A stretch of 64,000 bases of DNA from Cytophagales bacterium (GTDB lineage Bacteria > Bacteroidota > Bacteroidia > Cytophagales > Thermoflexibacteraceae). Shown piece after piece: positions 51,777 through 60,541 of this stretch. The stretch is taken from the NCBI GenBank assembly GCA_013299115.1, contig JAAFKA010000003.1, positions 1 to 64,000 of the forward strand, in the 5' to 3' direction. Under the pieces are notes generated by a model. The model was not told where the DNA came from, made no database searches, and saw only the letters and a program-made list of their open reading frames with translations. The position numbers were made by a program, and so were the translations under genes. The stretch's first letter is position 1, and each line of letters opens with the position of its first letter.

Positions 51777-52667
51777 TCACACCAAACCCAATTCTTTGGC
51801 AATATCGTGGGTGAGTTTTGAGAGGGGGCGGAGGTGGAAGTTAGTATCTATGTTTTCATTGACAAAGCCTTTAATTTCTTGGGCATTTTCAAAAATAGTT
51901 CCTACAAAATGGTTGGCTAATTCCTGAATGTAAGCCTTTGAATAAGTTATATTTTGCTGAATGAGTTTTAAAACATAGCTTTTGTGTGTGTTATAATGCA
52001 AAGCTAGGCTAAAAACCTCCATATTAGTTTCAAAATCAGCTTTTTGTGTTGCATTGAGTTGCGATAAATCAAAAGCAATATCAAAACTATCTTGCTTGTA
52101 ATAGAAATCAGGTTTTAATATTTTCAGTTCGAAACGTAGTTTGTCAAAAGGAAAATCACTGTCATAAGGATTTACTTTGATTTCTCTATCATTTTTTTGC
52201 AAAAGTCCATTGCAAGTAACACAAGAAGGAATTAAATTATAGAAAGATAGGGCTAAAAACGGAAAATCTGTTTGAGGATAAAAATGGTCTAATTGGTAAG
52301 TAGCCCTTTTTTTATTGAGGTTGTAAATAAAATTTCGATTGCAATAAGGGCAAACTCTGATGCCCAAACTTTCAATAATGGCACTGCCACGATAAAATTG
52401 ATTGGGTTGAGAATAAAAATAATCTCCACTCAAATAGCTGTAATAACTTTCAGAGAAAATTACTTTTCCTTTATTTTCTGCCACTGCTAATTGCTTTAAT
52501 TCGGAGGGATTTGCCAAAATAATTTTTTCTAAATCATAGCTTTCGCCAAAAACTTTGCTAACTGTTCCATTTATTTTACTCAGCTTTTTGTTTGGCAAAT
52601 AGTTGGCAATGGCTTGGTAATGATTTTGAGCTATGGCTGACAAATTGGTGTGCTTAATGGCTATCAT
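51777..52667 (-). CDS. HNH endonuclease, PtuB-like
   Basis: A 296-residue nuclease of the HNH fold with paired zinc knuckles. C106 and C109 are in RVCPYCNRNF, the catalytic D127-H128 in YQLDHFYPQ, and C149 and C152 in IPSCVTCNG. LALSFYNLIPSC is characteristic of the HNH partners of Septu (PtuB) and of type I-A retrons. It should cut nucleic acid when released or activated by its ATPase partner. The start overlaps the ATPase stop by 14 bp, so the two are translationally coupled. No reverse transcriptase or retron RNA is nearby, which favours Septu. Confidence 0.85.
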   Translation of the reverse strand: MIAIKHTNLSAIAQNHYQAIANYLPNKKLSKINGTVSKVFGESYDLEKIILANPSELKQLAVAENKGKVIFSESYYSYLSGDYFYSQPNQFYRGSAIIESLGIRVCPYCNRNFIYNLNKKRATYQLDHFYPQTDFPFLALSFYNLIPSCVTCNGLLQKNDREIKVNPYDSDFPFDKLRFELKILKPDFYYKQDSFDIAFDLSQLNATQKADFETNMEVFSLALHYNTHKSYVLKLIQQNITYSKAYIQELANHFVGTIFENAQEIKGFVNENIDTNFHLRPLSKLTHDIAKELGLV

Positions 52668-54471
52668 TTTTTGCTTGTGCTAAAAGTTGTTCCAATAGTT
52701 CTATTTTTTGTGATTTTGCTAAGTTTTTGGTCTGTTTTTCAAGCAGTTTTTTCTGTAATTGTCTTTGCAAAATAGGTTCTCCTATCAAATCTATGTATTG
52801 CTGTGCTGTTTTGTCGTCTGCAATTACTTCGTTGGGCGTATCGTTAATGTAGTCAATTAATTTTTGAAGTTTGTTTTTTGCAAATTCGCCCATCAGTCCC
52901 CCGTTTTTGTCCATAAAAAAACTATCGGCAAACAAAGTATGTATATTTTGCCCAAAAGTTTGGGCATGATTTTTTAGGTCTGAAACCTTGCAAAAACCTT
53001 TTTCTTTTTCATTCTTTTTCTCTTTCTCCAAAAAAATAATATTCTCCTTCGGCAAATCCGAAACCAAAAACGGAGAATGGGAAGTGAGGATAATTTGAAT
53101 AGTTTTGCCTTTAAAAATCTGGGGCAATACGTCTATCAAGTTTTTTAGGTATTCTTTCTGCCATTGGGGGTGCAAGCCAAGTTCGCCTTCGTCGATGAGG
53201 AGGAGTAGCAAAGTGCCTTCATCTAAATAAAGATTTTGAGATTGTAATAAAGAAAAGTTATCATAGAGTCTACTAAAAAGGCTAATTAGATTATTTTCTC
53301 CTGTACTTAGTTCTAATGGCTCATATTTTCTGTTTTTTTTTATTGTCCAAGAAAAAGTAAGAAAGTTTAAAAAGAATTCCGTTTCCATGTTAAACAACTC
53401 CTCTGCAATATTAATGTCTTTTATAACATTTAGTATAATTGTTTGTTTATTAAAGTATGTTTTTTTGTATTTACGTACAAAGTTTAATAATGACTTTAAA
53501 GAGAGTAATAATTTTGACTTAATCTTAGAGGCACTCCTGAATTTCGCAATATAGTTCTCTATAGTTTGAGTTTGTTCACTTATTTTGGTGGACTCAAACT
53601 TCAATGCTTGAATATTTTCTTCTATTATATTTGAATATTTTTGCTCATTACTAAGAGTGTCTTCTATCAAATAATTAACATATATACATGATAAGTAATC
53701 TTCTATATTTTTAAAATCTGTTACATTTTTAAAATACTCCATGTTTTCAAGATAGTTTTCATTAAATAATTCATCTTTTATTTTTATTTTTAAATAAATA
53801 TTATTGTTATTTGTATTAAATATTTTTTGAATTACATCATTATTTTTGTAAAAAAAAATCATTTGCTTTCTTGTATCATCAATCTGTAAGTTATTTAAAC
53901 TTAGTTTTGAGAGAAAATAATTATTAGAAATATCACTCAAGGAAGGAGTGACTATTTGAGTATTATTGATACTATTATTTGAGTAAATAGTATAAAAATA
54001 TTGAGCATCTAAGAGTTGTTTTTTATCAAGGTATATCACTTTTAGTGCTTTCTTGTTATTGCAATGATTAATATAAGCAACATTTTTGCTAATAATAATA
54101 ATTTCATTATCTGAAAATGAATTATTAATATCATTTATCCCCCAGTCTTGACTAATCCTGAAGTCTTTATTAACTCTTAGTGCTAAAAAAAAATTGCCAA
54201 TCATATAACCTGTTATAATTTTTAACAAACTACTCTTCCCACTCCCATTTTCGCCCACAATAGCCGTAACATTGCTAATTCTTTCGCCAAAAAAGTTATC
54301 AGGAAACTCATGCTCGGTGCAGGTGAGGTTGCCACCAGTAACAATTTCTTTGCCTTGTGCATCTTTTTCAAAACTTGTAGGCACAAAGTCAAAACGGTGC
54401 TTGGGGCTAAAATTAAAGCCCTGCTTGTGTATGTTTTTGTAGCTGTCTATCCAGATGTAGAGTAGTTCCAT
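52654..54471 (-). CDS. AAA/ABC-type ATPase, PtuA-like
   Basis: A 605-residue SMC/ABC-like ATPase. Walker A is GENGSGKSS (residues 73-81). A long AT-rich middle of about 300 residues, probably coiled coil, separates it from the signature ELSTGENNLISLFSRL, Walker B LLLLIDEGELGLHPQW (about 425) and the H-loop ILTSHSPFLVSDLP (about 460). HTLFADSFFMDKNGGLMGEF and NKLQKLIDYIND near the end are typical of PtuA-type ATPases. It probably forms a complex with the HNH protein and restrains it until infection. The gene starts 12 bp after the PD-(D/E)XK-like gene. Codon and base use differ strongly from neighbouring housekeeping genes. Confidence 0.85.
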   Translation of the reverse strand: MELLYIWIDSYKNIHKQGFNFSPKHRFDFVPTSFEKDAQGKEIVTGGNLTCTEHEFPDNFFGERISNVTAIVGENGSGKSSLLKIITGYMIGNFFLALRVNKDFRISQDWGINDINNSFSDNEIIIISKNVAYINHCNNKKALKVIYLDKKQLLDAQYFYTIYSNNSINNTQIVTPSLSDISNNYFLSKLSLNNLQIDDTRKQMIFFYKNNDVIQKIFNTNNNNIYLKIKIKDELFNENYLENMEYFKNVTDFKNIEDYLSCIYVNYLIEDTLSNEQKYSNIIEENIQALKFESTKISEQTQTIENYIAKFRSASKIKSKLLLSLKSLLNFVRKYKKTYFNKQTIILNVIKDINIAEELFNMETEFFLNFLTFSWTIKKNRKYEPLELSTGENNLISLFSRLYDNFSLLQSQNLYLDEGTLLLLLIDEGELGLHPQWQKEYLKNLIDVLPQIFKGKTIQIILTSHSPFLVSDLPKENIIFLEKEKKNEKEKGFCKVSDLKNHAQTFGQNIHTLFADSFFMDKNGGLMGEFAKNKLQKLIDYINDTPNEVIADDKTAQQYIDLIGEPILQRQLQKKLLEKQTKNLAKSQKIELLEQLLAQAKNDSH

Positions 54472-54483
54472 TGGTTTTGGGGG

Positions 54484-55098
54484 TTATTCATTTGCTAAAC
54501 TTCTATCTAAAATCCACTGTAAAACAGCCAAAACTTCATGAGGTCTCGTAAAAGATAAAGTTACATAATTGGGGTCTATCTGTAACTCTTTATTTTCTAA
54601 TTTTAGGAAACACCAAGAAAAAGCATTGGTAACACAGCCATACATCACCTTGCGTGGAATATTTTTTTGCTCATTGAAAAGCATGGCTGCATACATTTCT
54701 GCCCCGCATTGAGCTAAACCCTTGTCTATTTCAGCATTTTTTGCCTCTACCAAGCAAAAAATGGGGGCTGTAATCTCCAATTGTCTGCCTGCTGCTGAGA
54801 GTATAAAATCACAAAAGCCTGTCAGTTTTTGGCTGCTATCTACATTAAACTCAAAGCCCGAAAAACTACTAATCACTTCTATATTGCTTCGCACAAAATC
54901 TTTTAATACAGGAGATACAATATTCTCTGATTTTGCTTTTTCGGTTGTCAAGGCAGTAATATTAGCATCTGCTAAATCTTCCAATATTTTTTTACTTACC
55001 TCCTGCTTAGTCAAATAGGGCAAAAAAGCAAGGTTTTTGTAGCTAATGCCCAACTTTTCGTTGAGTTGAGTGAGTTTCTTAAACTTGCTATACGACAT
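54484..55098 (-). CDS. PD-(D/E)XK-like protein, first gene of the cassette
   Basis: A 204-residue protein I know only as an uncharacterised family. It has the layout of a PD-(D/E)XK fold: D97 in LTGFCDFIL, then E118-A-K120 in IFCLVEAKN, then Q130 in LAQCGAEMYAAML. These fit the D-(x)n-ExK plus Q pattern. The N-terminal 80 residues are helical. The C-terminal part (KVMYGCVTNAFSWCFLKL) resembles the regulatory-type restriction-like proteins that report on substrate rather than cut. Its position, 12 bp ahead of the ATPase under one promoter and inside the same direct repeats, makes it part of the system. Confidence 0.7.
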   Translation of the reverse strand: MSYSKFKKLTQLNEKLGISYKNLAFLPYLTKQEVSKKILEDLADANITALTTEKAKSENIVSPVLKDFVRSNIEVISSFSGFEFNVDSSQKLTGFCDFILSAAGRQLEITAPIFCLVEAKNAEIDKGLAQCGAEMYAAMLFNEQKNIPRKVMYGCVTNAFSWCFLKLENKELQIDPNYVTLSFTRPHEVLAVLQWILDRSLANE

Positions 55099-55155
55099 AG
55101 TTTTATGGTTTTAGTTAGCAAAGGTACAAAAAATAATTGCTAAGTTTACAAAAAA

Positions 55156-55190
55156 AAACCTTACAAGGTCTTAAAGCCCTTGTAAGGTTT
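55156..55190 (-). terminator. Intrinsic terminator of thrS
   Basis: Read leftward, a 13-bp perfect stem AAACCTTACAAGG / CCTTGTAAGGTTT (55156-55168 with 55178-55190, 9-base loop) is followed by eight T (55151-55158 as A on the plus strand). It lies 17 bp past the thrS stop and inside the inserted cassette, so the cassette supplies thrS with both its last codons and its terminator. Confidence 0.88.
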
Positions 55191-55207
55191 GCAATAAAAA
55201 TCAATCC

Positions 55208-57160
55208 CTACGCCTTCGCCACCTGCACCAACAACTTAGCAATTTCGGCTTTAAAATGAGCCTTAAATTCCTCCACCGTCATGCTGCCCAAATCTCCTTC
55301 GCCTTTTTTGCGGACAGCAACCTTGCCTTCGGCAGCTTCTTTTTCGCCAACCACCAGCATATAAGGCACTTTCATCACTTCGGCATCGCGGATTTTGCGA
55401 CCAATTTTTTCGTCCCTGCTGTCCAAAAAGCCTCTGATGTCCACCTCTTGCAGTTCGTTAAACACTTCTTGGGCATAGTCTTGGTACTTTTCAGATATTG
55501 GCAACACCGCAATCTGTTCGGGTGCTAACCAGAGTGGGAAATTGCCTGCACAGTTTTCTATCAGCACCGCCACAAATCTTTCCATAGAACCAAACGGCGC
55601 CCGATGTATCATCACAGGTCTATGTTTTTGGTTATCAGAGCCAATATATTCGAGTTCAAAATTCTTTGGTAATTGGTAATCTACCTGAATTGTGCCAAGT
55701 TGCCAACGTCTGCCGAGTGCATCACGAACCATAAAATCAAGTTTAGGTCCATAAAAAGCTGCTTCTCCGTATGCAATTACGGTTTCCAAACCTCTTTCTG
55801 CCGATGCCTCAATAATATCTCTTTCGGCTTGTTCCCAATCACTTTCGTTGCCAATATATTTTTCTCTTTCGGTTTGGTGACGCAAAGAAATTTGAGCAGT
55901 AAATTTTTCAAATCCCAAAGCCCTAAACACAAATAACACCAAATCAATTACTTTCTTAAACTCATCTTTTACCTGTTCTTGCTGGCAAAAAATATGTGCA
56001 TCATCTTGTGTAAAGCCACGCACACGAGTTAATCCGTGCAATTCTCCACTTTGCTCATATCTGTAAACAGTGCCAAACTCCGCCAACCGCAAAGGCAAAT
56101 CACGATAAGAACGTGGTTTTGTCTTATAAATTTCGCAATGGTGCGGGCAATTCATCGGTTTCAACATAAAAACTTCGCCTTCTTCGGGAGTCATAATTGG
56201 TTGGAATGAATCTTTGCCATATTTTGCCCAGTGTCCCGAAGTTTCATAGAGTTTTTTGTTGCCAATATGTGGCGTTACTACTTGCAAATAACCCGCCTTG
56301 ATTTGTGCTTTTTTCAAAAAGTTTTCCAATCTATCTCTCAACACCGCACCTTTTGGCAACCACAAAGGCAAGCCCATGCCCACTTTTTCGGAGAAAGCAA
56401 ACAGTTCTAATTCTTTGCCCAACTTGCGGTGGTCACGTTTTTTTGCCTCCTCCAACAAAGTCAAATAATCTTTCAATTCTTTGTCTTTCGGAAACGTAAT
56501 GCCATAAATCCGAGTTAATTGCTTGCGTTTTTCATCGCCACGCCAATAAGCCCCCGCCACATTGAGGAGTTTTACGGCTTTGATAAAACCCGTATCGGGT
56601 AGGTGTCCGCCACGACATAAATCGGTGAAATTGCCCTGCTCATAAAACGTAATTTCTCCGTCTTGCAGTCCGTCTATCAACTCCAATTTGTATTCATCAC
56701 CTTTTTTGGTGAAGTAGCTGATGGCATCGGCTTTGCTCACTTCTTTGCGAACAAAGGGATTTTTTTGGCGAGCCAATTCCAATAGTTTCGTTTCTACTTT
56801 CTCAAAGTCGTCAGACGAAAAAGGCTTGTCGCCAAAGTCCACGTCATAGTAAAAACCATTTTCTATGGCAGGACCAATGCCAAACTTTGTGCCTGGGTAC
56901 AGGGCTTCTAAGGTTTCGGCTAACAAGTGGGCAGACGAGTGCCAGAAAGCCTGTTTTCCTTCTGCATCATTCCATGTGAGGAGTTTTACCGAGCAGTCGG
57001 CGTTGAGGGGCTTGTTTGCCTCCACCGTTTTACCATCAACTTGTGCAGCCAATACGTTGCGGGCAAGTCCCTCCGAAATGGAGAGGGCAACGCCCATGCT
57101 GCTTGTGCCTTGCGGATATTCTCTTACGGAGCCGTCGGGCAGTGTTACTTTAATGTTCAT
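55208..57160 (-). CDS. thrS: Threonyl-tRNA synthetase
   Basis: A 650-residue class II synthetase with all domains in order. TGS domain ([20 protein letters not shown]), N2 editing domain ([19 protein letters not shown]), catalytic core with the zinc Cys in [13 protein letters not shown], motif 2 [25 protein letters not shown] and motif 3 [15 protein letters not shown]. The anticodon-binding C-terminal domain ends [14 protein letters not shown] followed by LLVQVAKA. Those last codons lie outside the duplicated 31 bp and belong to the inserted cassette. TACCTTTG near 57208-57215 (minus strand) is a good promoter box. The gene is flanked on both sides by defence-like genes. Confidence 0.97.
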   Translation of the reverse strand: MNIKVTLPDGSVREYPQGTSSMGVALSISEGLARNVLAAQVDGKTVEANKPLNADCSVKLLTWNDAEGKQAFWHSSAHLLAETLEALYPGTKFGIGPAIENGFYYDVDFGDKPFSSDDFEKVETKLLELARQKNPFVRKEVSKADAISYFTKKGDEYKLELIDGLQDGEITFYEQGNFTDLCRGGHLPDTGFIKAVKLLNVAGAYWRGDEKRKQLTRIYGITFPKDKELKDYLTLLEEAKKRDHRKLGKELELFAFSEKVGMGLPLWLPKGAVLRDRLENFLKKAQIKAGYLQVVTPHIGNKKLYETSGHWAKYGKDSFQPIMTPEEGEVFMLKPMNCPHHCEIYKTKPRSYRDLPLRLAEFGTVYRYEQSGELHGLTRVRGFTQDDAHIFCQQEQVKDEFKKVIDLVLFVFRALGFEKFTAQISLRHQTEREKYIGNESDWEQAERDIIEASAERGLETVIAYGEAAFYGPKLDFMVRDALGRRWQLGTIQVDYQLPKNFELEYIGSDNQKHRPVMIHRAPFGSMERFVAVLIENCAGNFPLWLAPEQIAVLPISEKYQDYAQEVFNELQEVDIRGFLDSRDEKIGRKIRDAEVMKVPYMLVVGEKEAAEGKVAVRKKGEGDLGSMTVEEFKAHFKAEIAKLLVQVAKA

Positions 57161-57253
57161 GATTGTATTTGTTTATCCGCACTTGCCTACAACTGCAAGG
57201 GGTAAAACAAAGGTAGGGAAAAGGGGGGAGAGTTGCAAAATCTGTATAGAAAA

Positions 57254-58471
57254 TTACACTCCTATCAATAGTTTGACTAACTTATCAACGTCTGTATATG
57301 GATTTGTGGCTGTTTCAGGTTTTGGATTACCTTGTTGATTTCTCAGCCATTCGGCATTTTGAATAGCGGTACGAATTTTGTTAAAAACTACTTTTTCTTG
57401 TTCTTTCCTTATATCACACAGTTCTCCTTTGGAATTATGAAATTGCACAGAAACATCAAATAACCCTTCATAACAATATTCGTTAGTACGTTTCTCATCT
57501 TCTTTTGTACTTGTTTCTTCTTCTTTCTCAAACGATATTTCTTCTTTGCTTTTTTTTCGCCAATCACCTTTTTTGTACTTGCTATGGTATTTTTTACCTT
57601 TTAAATAACCAATTAAACAATTTTCAGTTTTATCATTTTCTAAATGACACAAACCATCAGCAGGACATTCCTTTTTGCATGAAGATGCATTGGAAGTATG
57701 TAATGTTTTTTCAAAATGAAGTAGAACCCAATTTTCAAATTGGCGATTGGAATAAGCAATGTGAACGCCAAATTCTTGGGCTTTGGCTAAAAGGTTAGTA
57801 AAAATACTATCTTTTTCATTTTTGTTATCGTCATTATCGCATACCAACCAAATTTGGTCGAAAGGATTATAAGAGTTAGTATCAGTAGCTGTTAGTAGAA
57901 GGTTTAAATATTTTTCTTTATGCTGCCTACTTTCTTTTAGTTTTTTTTCTTCAACAAATATTTTGCTCTTTAATTCTTCTTTTTTCTCCCTATCATCATT
58001 TGGCGTAGAAGTATGAAGGTTTTTCAATTTATTCAAATATTCTTCTTCCACCATACAAAATGAACTTAAATACGCCTCAATAGAAATCAAAAAATCCTTA
58101 TTTTTAGTAGTCTTTTTACGGGTTTCTTTAATAACACGAATGGCAAACCAAATTAAGTTTTGGGCTTGATTGAATTGATATTTTTTATCAGAGTTCCCCA
58201 CTTTGACGATAGGCACACTAACAGTAGCAGTATAAACAACTCCCATTTTATCCTTATAGGTTTTACTTTTAGTAATTCCTTTAAAATAATTGACTTCTGT
58301 TTGCCCTTCGCATAAAATCAAAATTTTAGGATTAGGTATTATTCCTTCCTCTTTTTTAATTTGCTTTGCTTTTTTTCCTCTTGGAATTACAGACACACCA
58401 CCTGCACTAATTCCTTTTTCATCTTCGTAAAAAGAATTATTTTTCCCTTCTTTAAGATGCTTTTTTCCCAT
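57254..58471 (-). CDS. RloB-like (AbiLii-type) Toprim-fold protein, long form
   Basis: About 405 residues from the ATG at 58471 (MGKKHLKEGK). The RloB hallmarks are PKILILCEGQTEVNYF (E55) near the start, QIWLVCDNDDNKNEKDSIF at about 210, and AYSNRQFENWVLLHFEKT after it. Typical RloB proteins are about half as long. Here about 110 residues of charged, probably coiled-coil sequence separate the first two motifs, and a Cys-rich stretch (SCKKECPADGLCHLENDKTE) follows the third. The start overlaps the stop of the upstream ATPase gene by 20 bp, so they form a two-gene unit. In AbiL-type systems an ATPase pairs with such a protein. A GTG/ATG start at 58510 is less likely. Confidence 0.8.
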   Translation of the reverse strand: MGKKHLKEGKNNSFYEDEKGISAGGVSVIPRGKKAKQIKKEEGIIPNPKILILCEGQTEVNYFKGITKSKTYKDKMGVVYTATVSVPIVKVGNSDKKYQFNQAQNLIWFAIRVIKETRKKTTKNKDFLISIEAYLSSFCMVEEEYLNKLKNLHTSTPNDDREKKEELKSKIFVEEKKLKESRQHKEKYLNLLLTATDTNSYNPFDQIWLVCDNDDNKNEKDSIFTNLLAKAQEFGVHIAYSNRQFENWVLLHFEKTLHTSNASSCKKECPADGLCHLENDKTENCLIGYLKGKKYHSKYKKGDWRKKSKEEISFEKEEETSTKEDEKRTNEYCYEGLFDVSVQFHNSKGELCDIRKEQEKVVFNKIRTAIQNAEWLRNQQGNPKPETATNPYTDVDKLVKLLIGV

Positions 58472-59801
58472 TTTTTTTCTCAATTTCAAATTGAATATAA
58501 TCCGTATCAATCACAGGCACACCACCCAATCTGCCAGAAAGATACCACTTGTCAAAAGGAATATCTTTGCGAATACCTGCATAATTAGCAAAATTATTGA
58601 TTTCTGTTTTGCCAAAATAATCTTTATCTATAATATTAATTTGGTCTTTGGCAAATAAAAATTCTTGAATTTGGGCAGCGTCATGGCTTACAAATACTAA
58701 CTGTGTATTATTTTTATTGAATTGGTTGTTATAAAACATTTTAATCAGAAACTTAGTCCAATATGGATTAAGGCTTTTGTCTAATTCGTCAATCATTAGG
58801 ATATGTCCATTTTCAAAGGCATCTATCATAATTGGAAGCAAAGAAAATAATTTTTGTGTCCCTGTCGATTCAATACCAAGAGGTGCATTTTTTGTTCCTA
58901 TCTCTTCCTCACCGTCAAAATAACGGTGTTGTAATTCAATATTAAATTTAAATTCCTTAATTAGTCTATTCTTAATTTCAGTTTTAAGTTCTTCAGAAAT
59001 ATTATCAGGAAACTTAACATTTTCAAGATTTATCTCTTCAATCATGATTTCTAAAATACCAACATCTAATGCTTGAAATAAATCTTTTACTTTAGCAAGA
59101 TAGCCTTCATTTGCTGCCAATAGTTTTTTTGTATAATCCGAAAATATTTTTTCTTCAAAATTACTGTCAAATGAGAATACTTTTAGCTTTTGACTAAAAA
59201 ATAAATACACATTTTCAAAATGCTCATTAATTCTTTTAGTCGCAGACAAAGACAAAATTAGTTGATTATCAAGCATAGAATGTCTAATTATCTCCAGAAT
59301 ACTCTCTTCTGTTTTATTTAAGTTTTTATGACCCAATATATTTTTTTCTCTATTAAAAACTTCAGTAGGTTTAAATTTTTTAGCATTGGACTTGTAATAG
59401 GATAACTTTTCTCTAATAATTTCTTTTGCTGAGAACTCTACTTCGTATTGATAATAAATATTGTTAGCTCCAATAAATTCAATTTCAAATATTGTATTTT
59501 GATTTAAGGTTTGTTTATCAAATAAAAAGACCTCATCATTATCTCTAATTGTCATTCCTACCTTAAAACTATCTGAAGTGGTAACCAACCACCGTAAAGC
59601 ACTAAAAGCCTGCAAAAAATTACTTTTCCCTGCATTATTTTTGCCATACAGCACCGCAGTTTTCAATACCTCTATCTTGTCGTAATTTTCCAATACAAAA
59701 GCTGCATTATGTCTTTCTTTTACTCTCGCAGACGTGAGCATAGAAAAAGTTTGGCGGTCTTTAATGGAACGGAAATTGGTAATAGAGAATTCAAGTAGCA
59801 T
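58452..59801 (-). CDS. RloA/AbiLi-type AAA ATPase
   Basis: A 449-residue ABC-like AAA ATPase. LLEFSITNFRSIKDRQTFSM at the N-terminus is typical of AAA_15/OLD-like ATPases. Walker A is LYGKNNAGKSNF (residues 51-62), the signature is GIESTGTQKLFSLLP, Walker B is ILMIDELDKSLNP and the H-loop is LVFVSHDAAQIQ. No Toprim domain is fused, consistent with a separate RloB partner downstream. Such pairs (AbiL) abort phage infection in lactococci; the function here is inferred from domain pairing. The gene is AT-rich like the cassette on the other side of thrS. A TATTTTTG box on the minus strand (about 59844-59851) may be its promoter. Confidence 0.82.
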   Translation of the reverse strand: MLLEFSITNFRSIKDRQTFSMLTSARVKERHNAAFVLENYDKIEVLKTAVLYGKNNAGKSNFLQAFSALRWLVTTSDSFKVGMTIRDNDEVFLFDKQTLNQNTIFEIEFIGANNIYYQYEVEFSAKEIIREKLSYYKSNAKKFKPTEVFNREKNILGHKNLNKTEESILEIIRHSMLDNQLILSLSATKRINEHFENVYLFFSQKLKVFSFDSNFEEKIFSDYTKKLLAANEGYLAKVKDLFQALDVGILEIMIEEINLENVKFPDNISEELKTEIKNRLIKEFKFNIELQHRYFDGEEEIGTKNAPLGIESTGTQKLFSLLPIMIDAFENGHILMIDELDKSLNPYWTKFLIKMFYNNQFNKNNTQLVFVSHDAAQIQEFLFAKDQINIIDKDYFGKTEINNFANYAGIRKDIPFDKWYLSGRLGGVPVIDTDYIQFEIEKKNGKKAS

Positions 59802-59954
59802 ATTTTTACAGATTTTAAAGTTTACTTTTGCGTATTTTATGCAAAAATATAAATTAAATTCTATTTAATCAAAGTTTTAAGGTTAATATTTTTCTTACAA
59901 GAAACTGCTATTATTTTAATCCACACTTATTTATTTCCATTCCACCTTTTTTTA

Positions 59955-60012
59955 TACCTTTGCAAAAAGAAAAACTATGTACCCAAATTTAACTTGTGAA
60001 ATAGCAAATTAA
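59955..60012 (+). other. Promoter box followed by an 11-codon reading frame
   Basis: TACCTTTG at 59955-59962 is a perfect promoter box on the plus strand. The next ATG (59977) opens MYPNLTCEIAN and stops at 60012, running into the 3' end of an opposed gene. It could be the head of a gene removed when the RloA/RloB unit or its neighbours arrived, or a chance match. Apart from this, 59802-59974 is AT-rich with no gene. Confidence 0.3.
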
Positions 60013-60211
60013 GTGATGTTCGCAATTTATAGAGGAGTAGCCTGATTTCTGGTTCTGTATTGGTAAGAACTGTATATATTTTAGCAAAACCTGTTGCCTC
60101 GTCTATTCCTTGTGTTTCATAAACAAAGAGTAAATCATTGGCAAGGGTTGTTTCCGTAAAACTATGCTTACTGCAAACTGCCTTTAAATCTGCTATAAAT
60201 TGCTGCTGCAT
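59975..60211 (-). CDS. Small protein of unknown function
   Basis: A 78-residue protein I do not recognise. It is mostly helical (QQQFIADLKAVCSKHSFTET, then IRLLLYKLRTSLNLLFHKLN) and lacks a signal peptide or membrane helix. It begins 6 bp after another small gene in the same direction, so the two are likely co-transcribed. The pairing of two short unknown genes next to defence genes invites a toxin-antitoxin reading, but I see no family motif to support it. Confidence 0.5.
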   Translation of the reverse strand: MQQQFIADLKAVCSKHSFTETTLANDLLFVYETQGIDEATGFAKIYTVLTNTEPEIRLLLYKLRTSLNLLFHKLNLGT

Positions 60212-60217
60212 AGTTTT

Positions 60218-60469
60218 CTACGATTGGAAATGTAAGTGATACAGCACATCAAAATCGTGGTTGAGTTCTTCGGTTATGCTATCCAAATAATTTTCACCTA
60301 TCAGCCCTGTTGCTTTGGCAATAATGGAATGGCAATAGTTATCAGCTTGTGGATTTTCTAGTTCTTCTATAACTCTGAAAGATTTTTGGTTTTCAAAGAG
60401 CACATAAAAGAAACTGCTTGAAAAGTCAAGAAAATGGAATTTTATAAAATATAACTTATTGAAAATCAA
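60218..60469 (-). CDS. Small protein of unknown function, partner of the preceding gene
   Basis: An 83-residue frame. The first 27 residues are very hydrophobic and aromatic (NKLYFIKFHFLDFSSSFFYV). The rest is soluble (SFRVIEELENPQADNYCHSI, GENYLDSITEELNHDFDVLY). The real start may lie further in, because AT-rich DNA readily yields such F/I/K stretches. I do not know the family. It sits 6 bp upstream of the 78-residue gene and probably forms a pair with it. Confidence 0.45.
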   Translation of the reverse strand: MIFNKLYFIKFHFLDFSSSFFYVLFENQKSFRVIEELENPQADNYCHSIIAKATGLIGENYLDSITEELNHDFDVLYHLHFQS

Positions 60470-60541
60470 TTATTTATATTCTTTTTTTCTACTTTTTTGA
60501 CTTTTTGGGCAGTTTCTTTAAAAATCTACCAATTTGTAAGT

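Larger units (their letters stand above)
51768..55238. mobile_element. 3.5-kb cassette inserted at the 3' end of thrS
   Basis: The segment between the 31-bp direct repeats holds exactly three co-directional genes, their promoter region, the thrS terminator and the new last 11 codons of thrS. It is visibly more AT-rich than its surroundings, especially 53400-54250. The left repeat ends 10 bp from the stop of the last cassette gene. This tight packing plus the duplicated gene end is the pattern left by site-specific insertion into a conserved 3' end. No integrase or transposase is inside, so the moving activity would have come in trans or been lost. Confidence 0.65.

Noticed and set aside
51541-51780. 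A 79-codon minus-strand frame overlapping the end of the TIR gene
   Set aside because: Its only recognisable part is the thrS-derived 31 bp. The rest is the reverse strand of a real gene, so it is not listed as a gene.
51777-54471. Retron (type I-A) interpretation of the ATPase/HNH pair
   Set aside because: No reverse transcriptase and no msr/msd-like inverted repeat RNA lie within the direct repeats or beside them.
57254-59801. PARIS (AriA/AriB) interpretation of the ATPase/Toprim pair
   Set aside because: The second protein shows the RloB motifs (CEGQTE, DNDD, NRQFENWVLLH) rather than the DUF4435 type, so AbiL-like is the better match.
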